Source of the DNA: Actinomycetota bacterium
GTDB lineage: Bacteria > Actinomycetota > Actinomycetes > Streptosporangiales > Streptosporangiaceae
Direction: 5' to 3'
Assembly: GCA_003140115.1 (NCBI GenBank)
Contig: PLIQ01000397.1
Location: 1,836 to 19,221 of the forward strand
Length of the DNA stretch: 17,386 nucleotides
A program made the translations under genes and the position numbers. Positions 7,118 to 13,307 of this stretch are shown here, one piece after another (the stretch's first letter is position 1; each line of letters begins with the position of its first letter). The notes below the pieces were generated by a model. That model worked only from the letters and a program-made list of their open reading frames with translations, searched no databases and was not told where the DNA came from.

Positions 7118-7716
7118 TCCGCCACCCCCAGGCAGTCACGTAGCCGGATCAGCGCGTCGCGCATCCTGGTCTTCACGGTTCCGGTCGGCACGCCGAGCAG
7201 GCTGGCCACCTGGCCGTAGGTGTAGCCGCGGTAGTAGGCCAGGGTGACCGACTCGCGCTGAACGTCGGTCAGGGAGCTCAGGCAGCGCCGCACCCGCTCA
7301 CGCTCCAGGCTGGACTCGACGGCCTCGATTACCTCGTCGTACGGGATCTCGGCGGACGCGATCCGCCGCTCGCGGTCGGCTTCCTTCTGCACGGACCGGA
7401 CCCGGTCCACGGCCCGGCGATGGGCCAGCGTCATCACCCAGGCTGTCGCGCTGCCGCGCCCGGCGTCGAACTTGGACGCGGTCCGCCACACCTCGAGCAG
7501 GACCTCCTGGGTGACCTCCTCGGACTGGGCCGGATCGCGGATCACGCGCTTGACCACGCCGAACACGGACGGGCCGATCTGCTCGAAGATGACGTCGAAG
7601 GCCGCGGCGTCGCCGCGGGCCACCAGGGTGATCTGACCAGCGAGGTCGGTGCCTGCCGGGGTGGCGGGGGCGGGTCGCATCCGGTTCCCGGGTTCCTGGC
7701 TGCCAGTGGGCGTCAC
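7114..7716 (-). CDS. sigK: ECF RNA polymerase sigma factor SigK
   Basis: A 200-residue two-domain ECF sigma factor. Region 2 spans about residues 40-108, with 'SEEVTQEVLLEVWR' and 'ATAWVMTLAHRRAVDRVR' for promoter melting and -10 contact. Region 4 (about 144-195) has the helix-turn-helix 'GYTYGQVASLLGVPTGTVKTRMRDAL'. The sequence type and the adjacent rskA gene mark it as the SigK group. GTG at 7716 is used as the start because a candidate SigK-type promoter ends 7 bases upstream and predicts transcription starting at that GTG. A later ATG at 7680 is the alternative, with weaker GGGAA-like spacing support. It is the first gene of the sigK-rskA-kinase unit, probably autoregulated. Confidence 0.93.
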   Translation of the reverse strand: MTPTGSQEPGNRMRPAPATPAGTDLAGQITLVARGDAAAFDVIFEQIGPSVFGVVKRVIRDPAQSEEVTQEVLLEVWRTASKFDAGRGSATAWVMTLAHRRAVDRVRSVQKEADRERRIASAEIPYDEVIEAVESSLERERVRRCLSSLTDVQRESVTLAYYRGYTYGQVASLLGVPTGTVKTRMRDALIRLRDCLGVAE

Positions 7717-7722
7717 GACTGA

Positions 7723-7754
7723 TATTCGTAGCAGCAGGCCGCTATGGTTTGCCG
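7723..7754 (-). promoter_or_regulatory. Candidate SigK-type promoter for sigK (leaderless)
   Basis: On the minus strand: -35 region CGGCAAACC (7754-7746), a 16-base spacer, then ACGAAT (7729-7724), within CGAATATC. The CGAATA hexamer ends at 7723, which places +1 at 7716, the first base of the sigK GTG. The same two elements occur in front of the divergent oxidoreductase gene. The -10 resembles the CGAAT-type -10 I recall for mycobacterial SigK promoters. Confidence 0.6.
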
Positions 7755-7811
7755 TCTGGGGTCATGGGCCTGGGCCGCTCGAATATCACGGCTGGCAACG
7801 GTGGGGCTGCG

Positions 7812-7842
7812 CGGCAAACCCTGGGCCCGGCCGCACCGAATA
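7812..7842 (+). promoter_or_regulatory. Candidate SigK-type promoter for the molybdopterin oxidoreductase (leaderless)
   Basis: -35 region CGGCAAACC (7812-7820), a 15-base spacer, then CCGAAT (7836-7841). The CGAATA hexamer ends at 7842, so +1 is predicted at 7849, the A of an ATG. The 9-base -35 block is identical to that of the divergent sigK promoter, and the distance from -10 to start codon is also identical. A separate CGAATATC copy at 7780-7787 is not paired with a matching -35. Confidence 0.6.
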
Positions 7843-7848
7843 AAGGAC

Positions 7849-9588
7849 ATGGACATGACGGGGAACCGACGGGGTCCCAGCGATCCCCGGGCCAGGCGCC
7901 GGGCGGGCCTGGGCGCGATCGCGGGCGTGCTGGCCGCCGCCACCGCGCTCGGGGTGGGGCAGCTGGTGGCCGGATTGACGGGCGCGAACGGGTCGCCGGT
8001 GGTCGCGGTCGGGCAGCTGCAGATCGACTTCACGCCGCCGTGGCTGAAGAACTTCGCGATCAACGAGTTCGGCTCCGACGACAAGCTTGTCCTGGTGAGC
8101 GGCATCCTCGTCGTGCTCGGGATCTTCGCGGCCGTGCTCGGCGTGGCGGCCACGCGGCGGCTGGGGTACGGCATGGCGGGCTTGCTGGTGTTCGCGGCCA
8201 TCGGGCTGACCGCCGCCGCGACCCGGCCCACCGCCACCGTGGACAGCGTGCTGCCGACGCTGGCCGCGACGGCGGCGGCAGCCGTTGCACTGCGGGTGCT
8301 GATCAACCGGATCGGCCCGGCGGCGGTGGGGCCTGCGCTGGGCACCTTGGCCGACCCGGGTGTGCCCGCTGCGCCAGATGAGCCCGCTGGGCCGGGTCTG
8401 CCCGCTGTGCCTGACTTGCCGGGCGGGTCGGCGTGGGCGGGCGGCACGGGCGGGGTGATCAGGCCGTCGGCGGCTCAGGGACGGGACTGGCTGGCGGGTG
8501 CCCCCGGTTCTTCGGCCCCGCTGGAGCCGGACCGGCGGGGCTTCCTGGCCGCCAGCGCGGTCACGGCGGGCGTGGCGGCCGTAGCCGGGCTGGCCGGACG
8601 GCTGCTGGCCGAACGGGGCGCCGTGACCAGCGCGCGCGCCGCGATCAAGATCCCCAAGCCGGCGGTGACCGCGCCGGGCCTCCCACCGGGCGTCAACCTG
8701 AACATCCCCGGGCTGTCCTCGTTCATCACGCCCAACAACAACTTCTACCGGGTGGACACGGCCATCGTCTTGCCCGAGGTCGACCCGTCAAGCTGGCAGC
8801 TGCGGATCCACGGGATGGTCAGCCGCGAGCTCACGATCACCTTCGACGAGCTGCTGAAGCGACCGTTGATCCAGGACTACGTCACCTTGTGCTGCGTGTC
8901 CGACCCCGTCGGCGGCCCGTACATCGGCAATGCGCTATGGCTGGGCGCGAGCCTGGCCAGCCTGCTGCGCGAGGCCGGGATCAAGGCCGGCGCCGACCAG
9001 TTGATGTGTACATCGGTGGACGGGTTCACCTCCGGCACCCCGGTGCAGACCGTGATGGACGGGCGCGACGCCCTGCTCGCGGTGGCGATGAATGGCCAGC
9101 CGCTGCCGATCGCCCACGGCTTCCCGGCGCGCATGGTGGTGCCGGGGCTCTACGGGTACGTGTCGGCGACCAAGTGGGTGACCGACATCAACGTCACCAC
9201 GTTCGCCGGGAACTACGCCTACTGGGCGCAGCGCGGCTGGTCGCAGCAGGCGCCGATCAAGACCGAATGCCGCATCGACGTGCCGGGCGCCAGCCAGATC
9301 TCGCCCGGCCGGACGGCGGTGGCCGGGGTGGCGTGGGCCCAGCACAAGGGCATCGAGGCGGTGGAGGTTCGGGTCGACCAGGGCCCGTGGAACCAGGCCC
9401 GGCTGGCCGCGGTCCCCGATCTCGACACGTGGCGGCAGTGGGTCTGGGAGTGGGAAGCCACCAACGGGACCCACCTGATCGAGGCCCGGGCCACCGACAA
9501 GACCGGCTACACCCAGACCGCCGTCCAGGAGCCGCCGGAGCCGAACGGGGCCAGCGGCTACCCGTCGGCCTCGGTCGCGGTCGGGTAG
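7849..9588 (+). CDS. Membrane-anchored molybdopterin-dependent oxidoreductase (sulfite oxidase family)
   Basis: 579 residues from ATG 7849; an ATG at 7855 with AAAGGA upstream is the alternative. The N-terminal third has four predicted transmembrane helices (about residues 20-43, 79-101, 106-124, 133-152), then a Pro/Gly-rich linker, an 'RRGFLAAS' Tat-like motif (229-236) and a fifth hydrophobic segment (236-253). The catalytic domain follows: oxidoreductase molybdopterin-binding fold with the Mo-ligand candidate Cys349 in 'CVSDPVGG', then 'HGFPARMVVPGLYGY', and a C-terminal Ig-like dimerisation domain ('VAGVAWAQHKGIEAVEVRVDQGPW'). The enzyme domain should face outside the membrane and oxidise or reduce a small sulfur-type substrate; which one is not shown. 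Its promoter matches that of the divergent sigK gene. Confidence 0.9.
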   Translation: MDMTGNRRGPSDPRARRRAGLGAIAGVLAAATALGVGQLVAGLTGANGSPVVAVGQLQIDFTPPWLKNFAINEFGSDDKLVLVSGILVVLGIFAAVLGVAATRRLGYGMAGLLVFAAIGLTAAATRPTATVDSVLPTLAATAAAAVALRVLINRIGPAAVGPALGTLADPGVPAAPDEPAGPGLPAVPDLPGGSAWAGGTGGVIRPSAAQGRDWLAGAPGSSAPLEPDRRGFLAASAVTAGVAAVAGLAGRLLAERGAVTSARAAIKIPKPAVTAPGLPPGVNLNIPGLSSFITPNNNFYRVDTAIVLPEVDPSSWQLRIHGMVSRELTITFDELLKRPLIQDYVTLCCVSDPVGGPYIGNALWLGASLASLLREAGIKAGADQLMCTSVDGFTSGTPVQTVMDGRDALLAVAMNGQPLPIAHGFPARMVVPGLYGYVSATKWVTDINVTTFAGNYAYWAQRGWSQQAPIKTECRIDVPGASQISPGRTAVAGVAWAQHKGIEAVEVRVDQGPWNQARLAAVPDLDTWRQWVWEWEATNGTHLIEARATDKTGYTQTAVQEPPEPNGASGYPSASVAVG

Positions 9589-9592
9589 GCCG

Positions 9593-9636
9593 CGGCGCTC
9601 GTACGATTGTGATCAATGCCGCGTTTCGGAGCGCCG
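9593..9636 (+). terminator. Possible stem-loop terminator after the oxidoreductase gene
   Basis: A perfect 8-base inverted repeat, CGGCGCTC (9593-9600) and GAGCGCCG (9629-9636), starts four bases after the stop codon. The 28-base loop contains a smaller ATTG/CAAT hairpin. There is no U-tract, which is usual in actinobacteria, but the long loop makes this uncertain. Confidence 0.35.
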
Positions 9637-9646
9637 TAAGCGGTTA

Positions 9647-9674
9647 GGTCTCAGTCGTGAGCGGTGGGGTCTCA
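9647..9674. repeat. Paired GGTCTCA direct repeats upstream of the DUF6069 gene
   Basis: GGTCTCA occurs at 9647-9653 and 9668-9674, start to start 21 bases apart (two helical turns), within the 120-base gap before the DUF6069 gene. The spacing would put both copies on one DNA face, as for a dimeric regulator, but the motif is short and could be chance. No clear -35/-10 pair is visible in this gap. Confidence 0.35.
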
Positions 9675-9708
9675 AACCGAGATCCTCGGGTCTAGCTAAG
9701 GCACGCCG

Positions 9709-10248
9709 ATGACAACTCCGATGCGGAGAGCAGAAGAACCACCCCCGGAGCCTTCGGGCCCGGTTCGCTGGATCGAACCGGGACCGCTATGGGCCGGCGG
9801 AGTGGCGACGGCGATCGTCGCGGCCCTGATCGCGCTGGTCGGCATCCTGGTCGCCCGGTGGCTGTTCACCGTCCCGATCCTGGCGCCGCGCCAGGACGGC
9901 GCGTGGGGCAACGTGTCCACCGGGATGTACGTGCTGTCGGCGGCCGGGGCCGCGCTAGTGGCTACCGCGATCATGCACCTGCTGCTCCTGACCACGCCGC
10001 GGCCGCAGGTGTTCTTCGGCTGGATCATCGGGCTGGCCACCATCGTGGCTGTGGTGTTCCCGTTCAGCACCACGGCTCCGGTGTCCCAGAAGATCGCCAC
10101 CGGCTTCGTCAACCTGGTGCTGGGCATCGCCATCGGCACGCTGCTCGCCGGGGTCGCGGGGCGGGCGGTACGGCGCCGTCGGCCCAGCGATGGCTACGAC
10201 GAGTCCACCCCGCCCCCGTCCAGGACGCTGGGCGACCAGTACCGCTGA
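9709..10248 (+). CDS. DUF6069-family four-helix membrane protein
   Basis: A 179-residue protein with a Pro-rich N-terminus, four predicted transmembrane helices (about residues 28-53, 71-95, 101-120, 129-152) and an Arg-rich C-terminal tail ('RRRRPSDGYDESTPPP'), suggesting a cytoplasmic C-terminus. The layout and the first-helix pattern 'GPLWAGGVATAIVAALIALVGI' fit the actinobacterial DUF6069 family, whose function is unknown. The start ATG has a weak AAGG site seven bases upstream (9698-9701). It is a single gene, bounded by possible stem-loops on both sides. The family name is from memory of the pattern; the membrane topology is directly visible. Confidence 0.8.
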   Translation: MTTPMRRAEEPPPEPSGPVRWIEPGPLWAGGVATAIVAALIALVGILVARWLFTVPILAPRQDGAWGNVSTGMYVLSAAGAALVATAIMHLLLLTTPRPQVFFGWIIGLATIVAVVFPFSTTAPVSQKIATGFVNLVLGIAIGTLLAGVAGRAVRRRRPSDGYDESTPPPSRTLGDQYR

Positions 10249-10256
10249 ACGCTCCC

Positions 10257-10282
10257 GCGCCCGGGCCCAATGACCTGGGCGC
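10257..10282 (+). terminator. Hairpin terminator after the DUF6069 gene
   Basis: GCGCCCGGG (10257-10265) pairs with CCTGGGCGC (10274-10282) to give a 9-base stem with one G-U wobble and an 8-base loop, beginning eight bases after the TGA stop. There is no U-tract, as in many actinobacterial terminators. It insulates the DUF6069 gene from the strong promoter that follows. Confidence 0.55.
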
Positions 10283-10290
10283 TGCGTACA

Positions 10291-10307
10291 TCAAGCACTC
10301 TGCTTGA
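10291..10307. promoter_or_regulatory. Inverted-repeat operator overlapping the -35 box
   Basis: TCAAGCA (10291-10297), a 3-base spacer, then TGCTTGA (10301-10307): a perfect 7-base inverted repeat whose right arm overlaps the TTGACA box. Another TGCTTG lies at 10319-10324 inside the promoter spacer, and CAAGC at 10341-10345 in the leader. This looks like a repressor site; the regulator is not identifiable. Confidence 0.5.
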
Positions 10308-10331
10308 CATCTCAATCATGCTTGGTATAGT
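10304..10331 (+). promoter_or_regulatory. Near-consensus housekeeping (sigma-70 type) promoter
   Basis: TTGACA (10304-10309), a 16-base spacer, then TATAGT (10326-10331), giving a predicted start near 10338 and a leader of about 28 bases. A perfect -35 is rare in such GC-rich DNA, and the region is clearly AT-richer than its surroundings. It drives the HbhA/phasin-like gene. Confidence 0.75.
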
Positions 10332-10365
10332 TTGCAGTATCAAGCTGATCAAGGAGACTATGAGC

Positions 10366-11196
10366 ATGGCTAGCATCCCTACCCAGGAAGAGGTCCTAGC
10401 GGCGACCCGGAAGAGCCAGGAGGCTATGATGGCCGCCGTCAAGAACTGGCTCGAGACGGTCAGGACCGCCACCCCCAAACTGACCTCCGTGTACACGCTG
10501 ACCGACAAGCTCCCCAAGCTGTCGGACGTCGGCCTGCCGTTCGCGGACAAGCTGCCCACGCCGCAAGACGCCGTGGCCAGCGCCTACCACCTGGCTGAGC
10601 AGCTGCTGGCCAGCCAGCGGAAGTTCGCCGAGGAACTGGTGAAGGTGACTGCGCCGCTGCGGCCCGGCTACCGGGAGAACTCGACCGCGGTCCCCAGCCG
10701 GAACGCGTGGCAGGAAGCGGTGACCGACAGCGCCCCGAAGACGCCCGCGGCCAGCACTCCCCCGAAGGCCGTGGCCAGCACTCCGCCGGCTAAGGCTCCA
10801 GTGGCCAGCGCTCCGCCGGCTAAGGCTCCTGCCGCCAGCACTCCGCCGGCGACGCCTGCGGCCAGCGCTCCGCCGAAGACCCCGGTGGCCAGTACTCCGG
10901 CGACGACGGCTGCGGTCAGCCCTCCGGCGAAGGCCCCGGTGGCCAGCACCCCGCCGAAGGCTCCGGTGACTAGCACTCCGGCGACGACGGCTGTGGCCAG
11001 CACTCCGGCCAAGGCCCCTGTGACTAGCGGTCCGGCCAAGGCTCCTGCGGCCAGCGCTCCGGCGAAGGCTGCGCCTGCTCGGTCGGCGGCCAAGAGCACG
11101 GCGGCCAAGAGCGCACCCAAGAGCGCGGCGGCGGGTTCCGCGCGGAAGAGCGCGGGCACTAAGACCGCGACGCCGAAGGGTACCGACGCCAGCTAG
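10366..11196 (+). CDS. HbhA/phasin-like protein with Ala/Pro/Lys repeat tail
   Basis: About 276 residues. The N-terminal 100 residues are amphipathic and helical ('TQEEVLAATRKSQEAMMAAVKNWLETV', 'AYHLAEQLLASQRKFAEELVKVTAPL'), like actinobacterial phasin-like and heparin-binding-haemagglutinin-like proteins. Residues 123-276 are a low-complexity tail of Ala, Pro, Ser, Thr and Lys with no tryptophan or aromatic core, rising in Lys toward the end ('KSAPKSAAAGSARKS'), comparable to the Lys/Ala tail of HbhA. No signal peptide is seen. AAGGAG (10351-10356) lies nine bases before ATG 10366 and three before ATG 10360; I use the former. The strong promoter predicts abundant protein. Possible roles are granule coating or surface/nucleic-acid binding; the sequence does not decide. 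Confidence 0.72.
   Translation: MASIPTQEEVLAATRKSQEAMMAAVKNWLETVRTATPKLTSVYTLTDKLPKLSDVGLPFADKLPTPQDAVASAYHLAEQLLASQRKFAEELVKVTAPLRPGYRENSTAVPSRNAWQEAVTDSAPKTPAASTPPKAVASTPPAKAPVASAPPAKAPAASTPPATPAASAPPKTPVASTPATTAAVSPPAKAPVASTPPKAPVTSTPATTAVASTPAKAPVTSGPAKAPAASAPAKAAPARSAAKSTAAKSAPKSAAAGSARKSAGTKTATPKGTDAS
10732..11090 (+). repeat. Imperfect repeats encoding the Pro/Ala/Lys tail
   Basis: Recurrent units of roughly 21-36 bases with the cores 'GCCAGCACTCCGCCG' and 'AAGGCTCC' encode variants of KAPVASTPP. Copies are diverged at third positions and differ in length, so the tract is probably prone to in-frame expansion and contraction. Unit borders are irregular, so only the region is given. Confidence 0.7.
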
Positions 11197-11241
11197 GCGT
11201 CCGGCCGGATGTCGTTCCGCCTGGCGCGCGCGGGGGGCTGA

Positions 11242-11658
11242 TCAGCCTCGGGCGCTGAGCCAGGCGGCGGTCCGAGCGGACGAGGCCCGGGCCAGCCAGG
11301 CGTCCTGGATGACCTCGGCCAATTCCTGGACCGTGAGCTCGCCGATCCGGCTGCCCCGGACTAGGACCGACGGGTGGCCGTCGAAGTGCGGCGTACTGAA
11401 GAACGGTGAGCCCTGGTCCTGGACCAGGGCTTGCTTGTCGGCCTCGGACGTGACCCAGAACATGATCACGTCCGGGTACCGCTCGCCCGTATCCGGGTCG
11501 ACGGCATCCGGGCGCGGGTTGCGGAAGAACACGAAGGACTTGCCGCCAACCTGGTAGATGGGGTTGCCCTGCGGTCCGTGGCCGACCGTGACGTGGGGCA
11601 TGCCGATAGCCAGCTCGTGCACGTCCCCGATCCGCGCCCGGCGCGCCCGTGCCACCAT
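11242..11658 (-). CDS. MmcQ/YjbR-family protein
   Basis: A 138-residue protein with the CyaY-like MmcQ/YjbR pattern: an early 'LAIGMPHVTVG' segment, 'PIYQVGGKSFVFFRN' in place of the usual 'FxVxGKxFA' strand, 'GSPFFSTPHFDGHPSVLVRGSRI', and the C-terminal 'LTVQELAEVIQDAWLARAS' helix. The family is often labelled DNA-binding because of structural similarity, but function is not established and binding is not evident here. The ATG at 11658 is 38 bases from the divergent amidohydrolase start. It faces the HbhA/phasin-like gene tail-to-tail with a 45-base gap in which no clear terminator is visible. Confidence 0.85.
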   Translation of the reverse strand: MVARARRARIGDVHELAIGMPHVTVGHGPQGNPIYQVGGKSFVFFRNPRPDAVDPDTGERYPDVIMFWVTSEADKQALVQDQGSPFFSTPHFDGHPSVLVRGSRIGELTVQELAEVIQDAWLARASSARTAAWLSARG

Positions 11659-11696
11659 GAGGGCAGCGTATAGCGTTGGTTCCGGAGGGCAGGCCG

Positions 11697-13307
11697 ATGG
11701 AGCTGATCGTCGAAGATGCCGAGTTCGTTACGATGGCAGCGGGTGGCCAAGCTGCCCAGGGCATGCTGGTCCGGGACGGGCGGATCGTCGCGGTGGGGCC
11801 GACCGACGCGGTCCGGGCAGCGGCGTCACCGGGCGCCCGGGTGGCGCGGCTGGACGGGGCCACCGTCATCCCGGGCCTGATCGACGCGCACTGCCACGTC
11901 TGCGACGTCGGCTACCTGGCGGCGGCCGCCGACTGCAGCCAGCCGTCCGCGCCGGACATCCCGGCCATCCAGGCGCGGCTGCGAGAAGCCGCCGACCGCA
12001 CCCCCGAGGGCTCGTGGGTGACCGGCGGCGGATACGTGGAGTACAAGCTCCGCGAGGGGCGGCATCCGACCCGTGCGGACCTGGACCAGGCTGTCCCGGG
12101 CCGCCCGGCGGTGGTCTACCACACGTCGCTGCACGCCTGCGTGCTGAACACCGCCGCGCTGCGGGAGGCCGGGTTCGCCGACGGGCAGCCGGATCCGCCC
12201 GGCGGCGCGTTCGGCCGTGACCGCGAGGGACGGCTGGACGGCGTGGTGTTCGAGGGCCCGATGTTCGCGTTGTTCGAGCGCAACCTGCGGCACGACCTGG
12301 CCCGGATGGGTGCCGCGCAGGCCACCCGGGTGGTGGAGATGGCCGGGCAGCGGCTGGCCGCGTTCGGCCTCACCGCGGCGTGCGAGGCCGATATGCGCCG
12401 CGACAGCTTCGCCGCGTTCGCCGAAGCGGACGCGAACGGCCGGCTCAGCCAGCGGATCTACGGGCTGGTCGTGCACGACCAGGTGGACTGGCTGCTCGGC
12501 GCCGGCCTACGCGGCCGGCGCTCCGGTCGGCTGGCCGCCGAGGCGGTGAAGATCTGGGCCGACGGCGGAATGAGCAGCCGGACCGCGGCGATTCACGGCA
12601 GCTACCCGGTCCCGCCGTACGGTTCGGGCATCTCGTACTTCGAGCGGGACCAGCTGACCGAGATGGTCCGCGACTTCGACGCCCGCGGCTTCCAGGTGTG
12701 CATCCACGCCCAGGGCGACCGGGCGATCGAGACCGTGCTGGACGCGTACGCCGCCGTCCTGGCCGGCTCGGCGGGCAATCCGCGCCGTCACCGGATCGAG
12801 CACGGCGGGGCGATGTACCCGATGCTGGCCGCCCGGGCCGCGGCCCTGGGTATCGTCGTGGCCAGCCAGCCCGGGTTCATGTCGACGCTGGGCGACGGGT
12901 TCGCCACGGCGTTCGGCGACCGCGCCGATGATCTGTACGCGTTCAGGTCCTGGCGCCGGGCGGGCATCACGGTAGCCGGGTCTTCCGACGCCCCGGTCAT
13001 CACCGCCGATCCGCTGCTCGGCCTGCGGGACGCGGTCCTGCGCCGGACCGGCGACGGGCTGGTGCTGGGCCCGGCCGAACGGCTGGCCGCCGGGGACGCG
13101 CTCGACCTGTATACCACGCAGGCCGCCTTCGCTATGCACCGCGAGGGCGAGATCGGCTCGCTCGAGCCGGGCAAGCTCGCGGACTTCGTGGTCCTGGACC
13201 GCAACCCGCTGCGGACCGATCCGGAGCAGATCACCGACATCCAGGTCCTGGCCACTGTCCTGGACGGCGCGCCGGTCTACCAGTCGCAGACCATCTTCGC
13301 CGGTTAA
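11697..13307 (+). CDS. YtcJ-like amidohydrolase (amidohydrolase family 3)
   Basis: 536 residues from ATG 11697, which has GGAGGG (11684-11689) seven bases upstream; an in-frame GTG further up is unlikely. Metal-site elements are 'DAHCHV' (His65, His67), Lys285 in 'VKIWADGGMSSRTAA', His337 in 'CIHAQGDRA', His369 in 'RIEHGG' and Asp431 in 'SSDAPV', all in the order expected for this zinc-dependent TIM-barrel group. The N- and C-terminal parts form the usual beta-sandwich ('GRIVAVG', 'GKLADFVVLDRNPL'). These enzymes hydrolyse C-N bonds in amides, ureas or formamides; the substrate is unknown. No signal peptide is seen, so it should be cytosolic. Its TAA overlaps the convergent RCK gene's TAA (TTAA, 13304-13307). 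Confidence 0.9.
   Translation: MELIVEDAEFVTMAAGGQAAQGMLVRDGRIVAVGPTDAVRAAASPGARVARLDGATVIPGLIDAHCHVCDVGYLAAAADCSQPSAPDIPAIQARLREAADRTPEGSWVTGGGYVEYKLREGRHPTRADLDQAVPGRPAVVYHTSLHACVLNTAALREAGFADGQPDPPGGAFGRDREGRLDGVVFEGPMFALFERNLRHDLARMGAAQATRVVEMAGQRLAAFGLTAACEADMRRDSFAAFAEADANGRLSQRIYGLVVHDQVDWLLGAGLRGRRSGRLAAEAVKIWADGGMSSRTAAIHGSYPVPPYGSGISYFERDQLTEMVRDFDARGFQVCIHAQGDRAIETVLDAYAAVLAGSAGNPRRHRIEHGGAMYPMLAARAAALGIVVASQPGFMSTLGDGFATAFGDRADDLYAFRSWRRAGITVAGSSDAPVITADPLLGLRDAVLRRTGDGLVLGPAERLAAGDALDLYTTQAAFAMHREGEIGSLEPGKLADFVVLDRNPLRTDPEQITDIQVLATVLDGAPVYQSQTIFAG

Noticed and set aside
6303..7139. Upstream extension of the kinase frame, giving a 789-residue protein
   Set aside because: The extension is the out-of-frame shadow of rskA: it is Arg/Gly/Pro-rich with no kinase or other domain, while rskA in the other frame has a complete domain layout.
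7744..7848. 35-residue N-terminal extension of the molybdopterin oxidoreductase from ATG 7744
   Set aside because: It would run through the candidate promoter, has no ribosome binding site and encodes no recognisable sequence.
8433..9647. 404-residue plus-strand reading frame over the oxidoreductase gene
   Set aside because: It is low-complexity Arg/Gly/Pro-rich translation in the wrong frame of a gene with clear Moco-domain motifs.
10732..11090. Repeat tract considered as a CRISPR-like or regulatory array
   Set aside because: The units are diverged at codon third positions, irregular in length and stay in one reading frame, so they are coding repeats without unique spacers.
12499..12521. 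Perfect 9-bp hairpin (GCGCCGGCC/GGCCGGCGC, 5-base loop)
   Set aside because: It lies within the amidohydrolase coding sequence; such GC hairpins are frequent by chance at this base composition and there is no gene end nearby.
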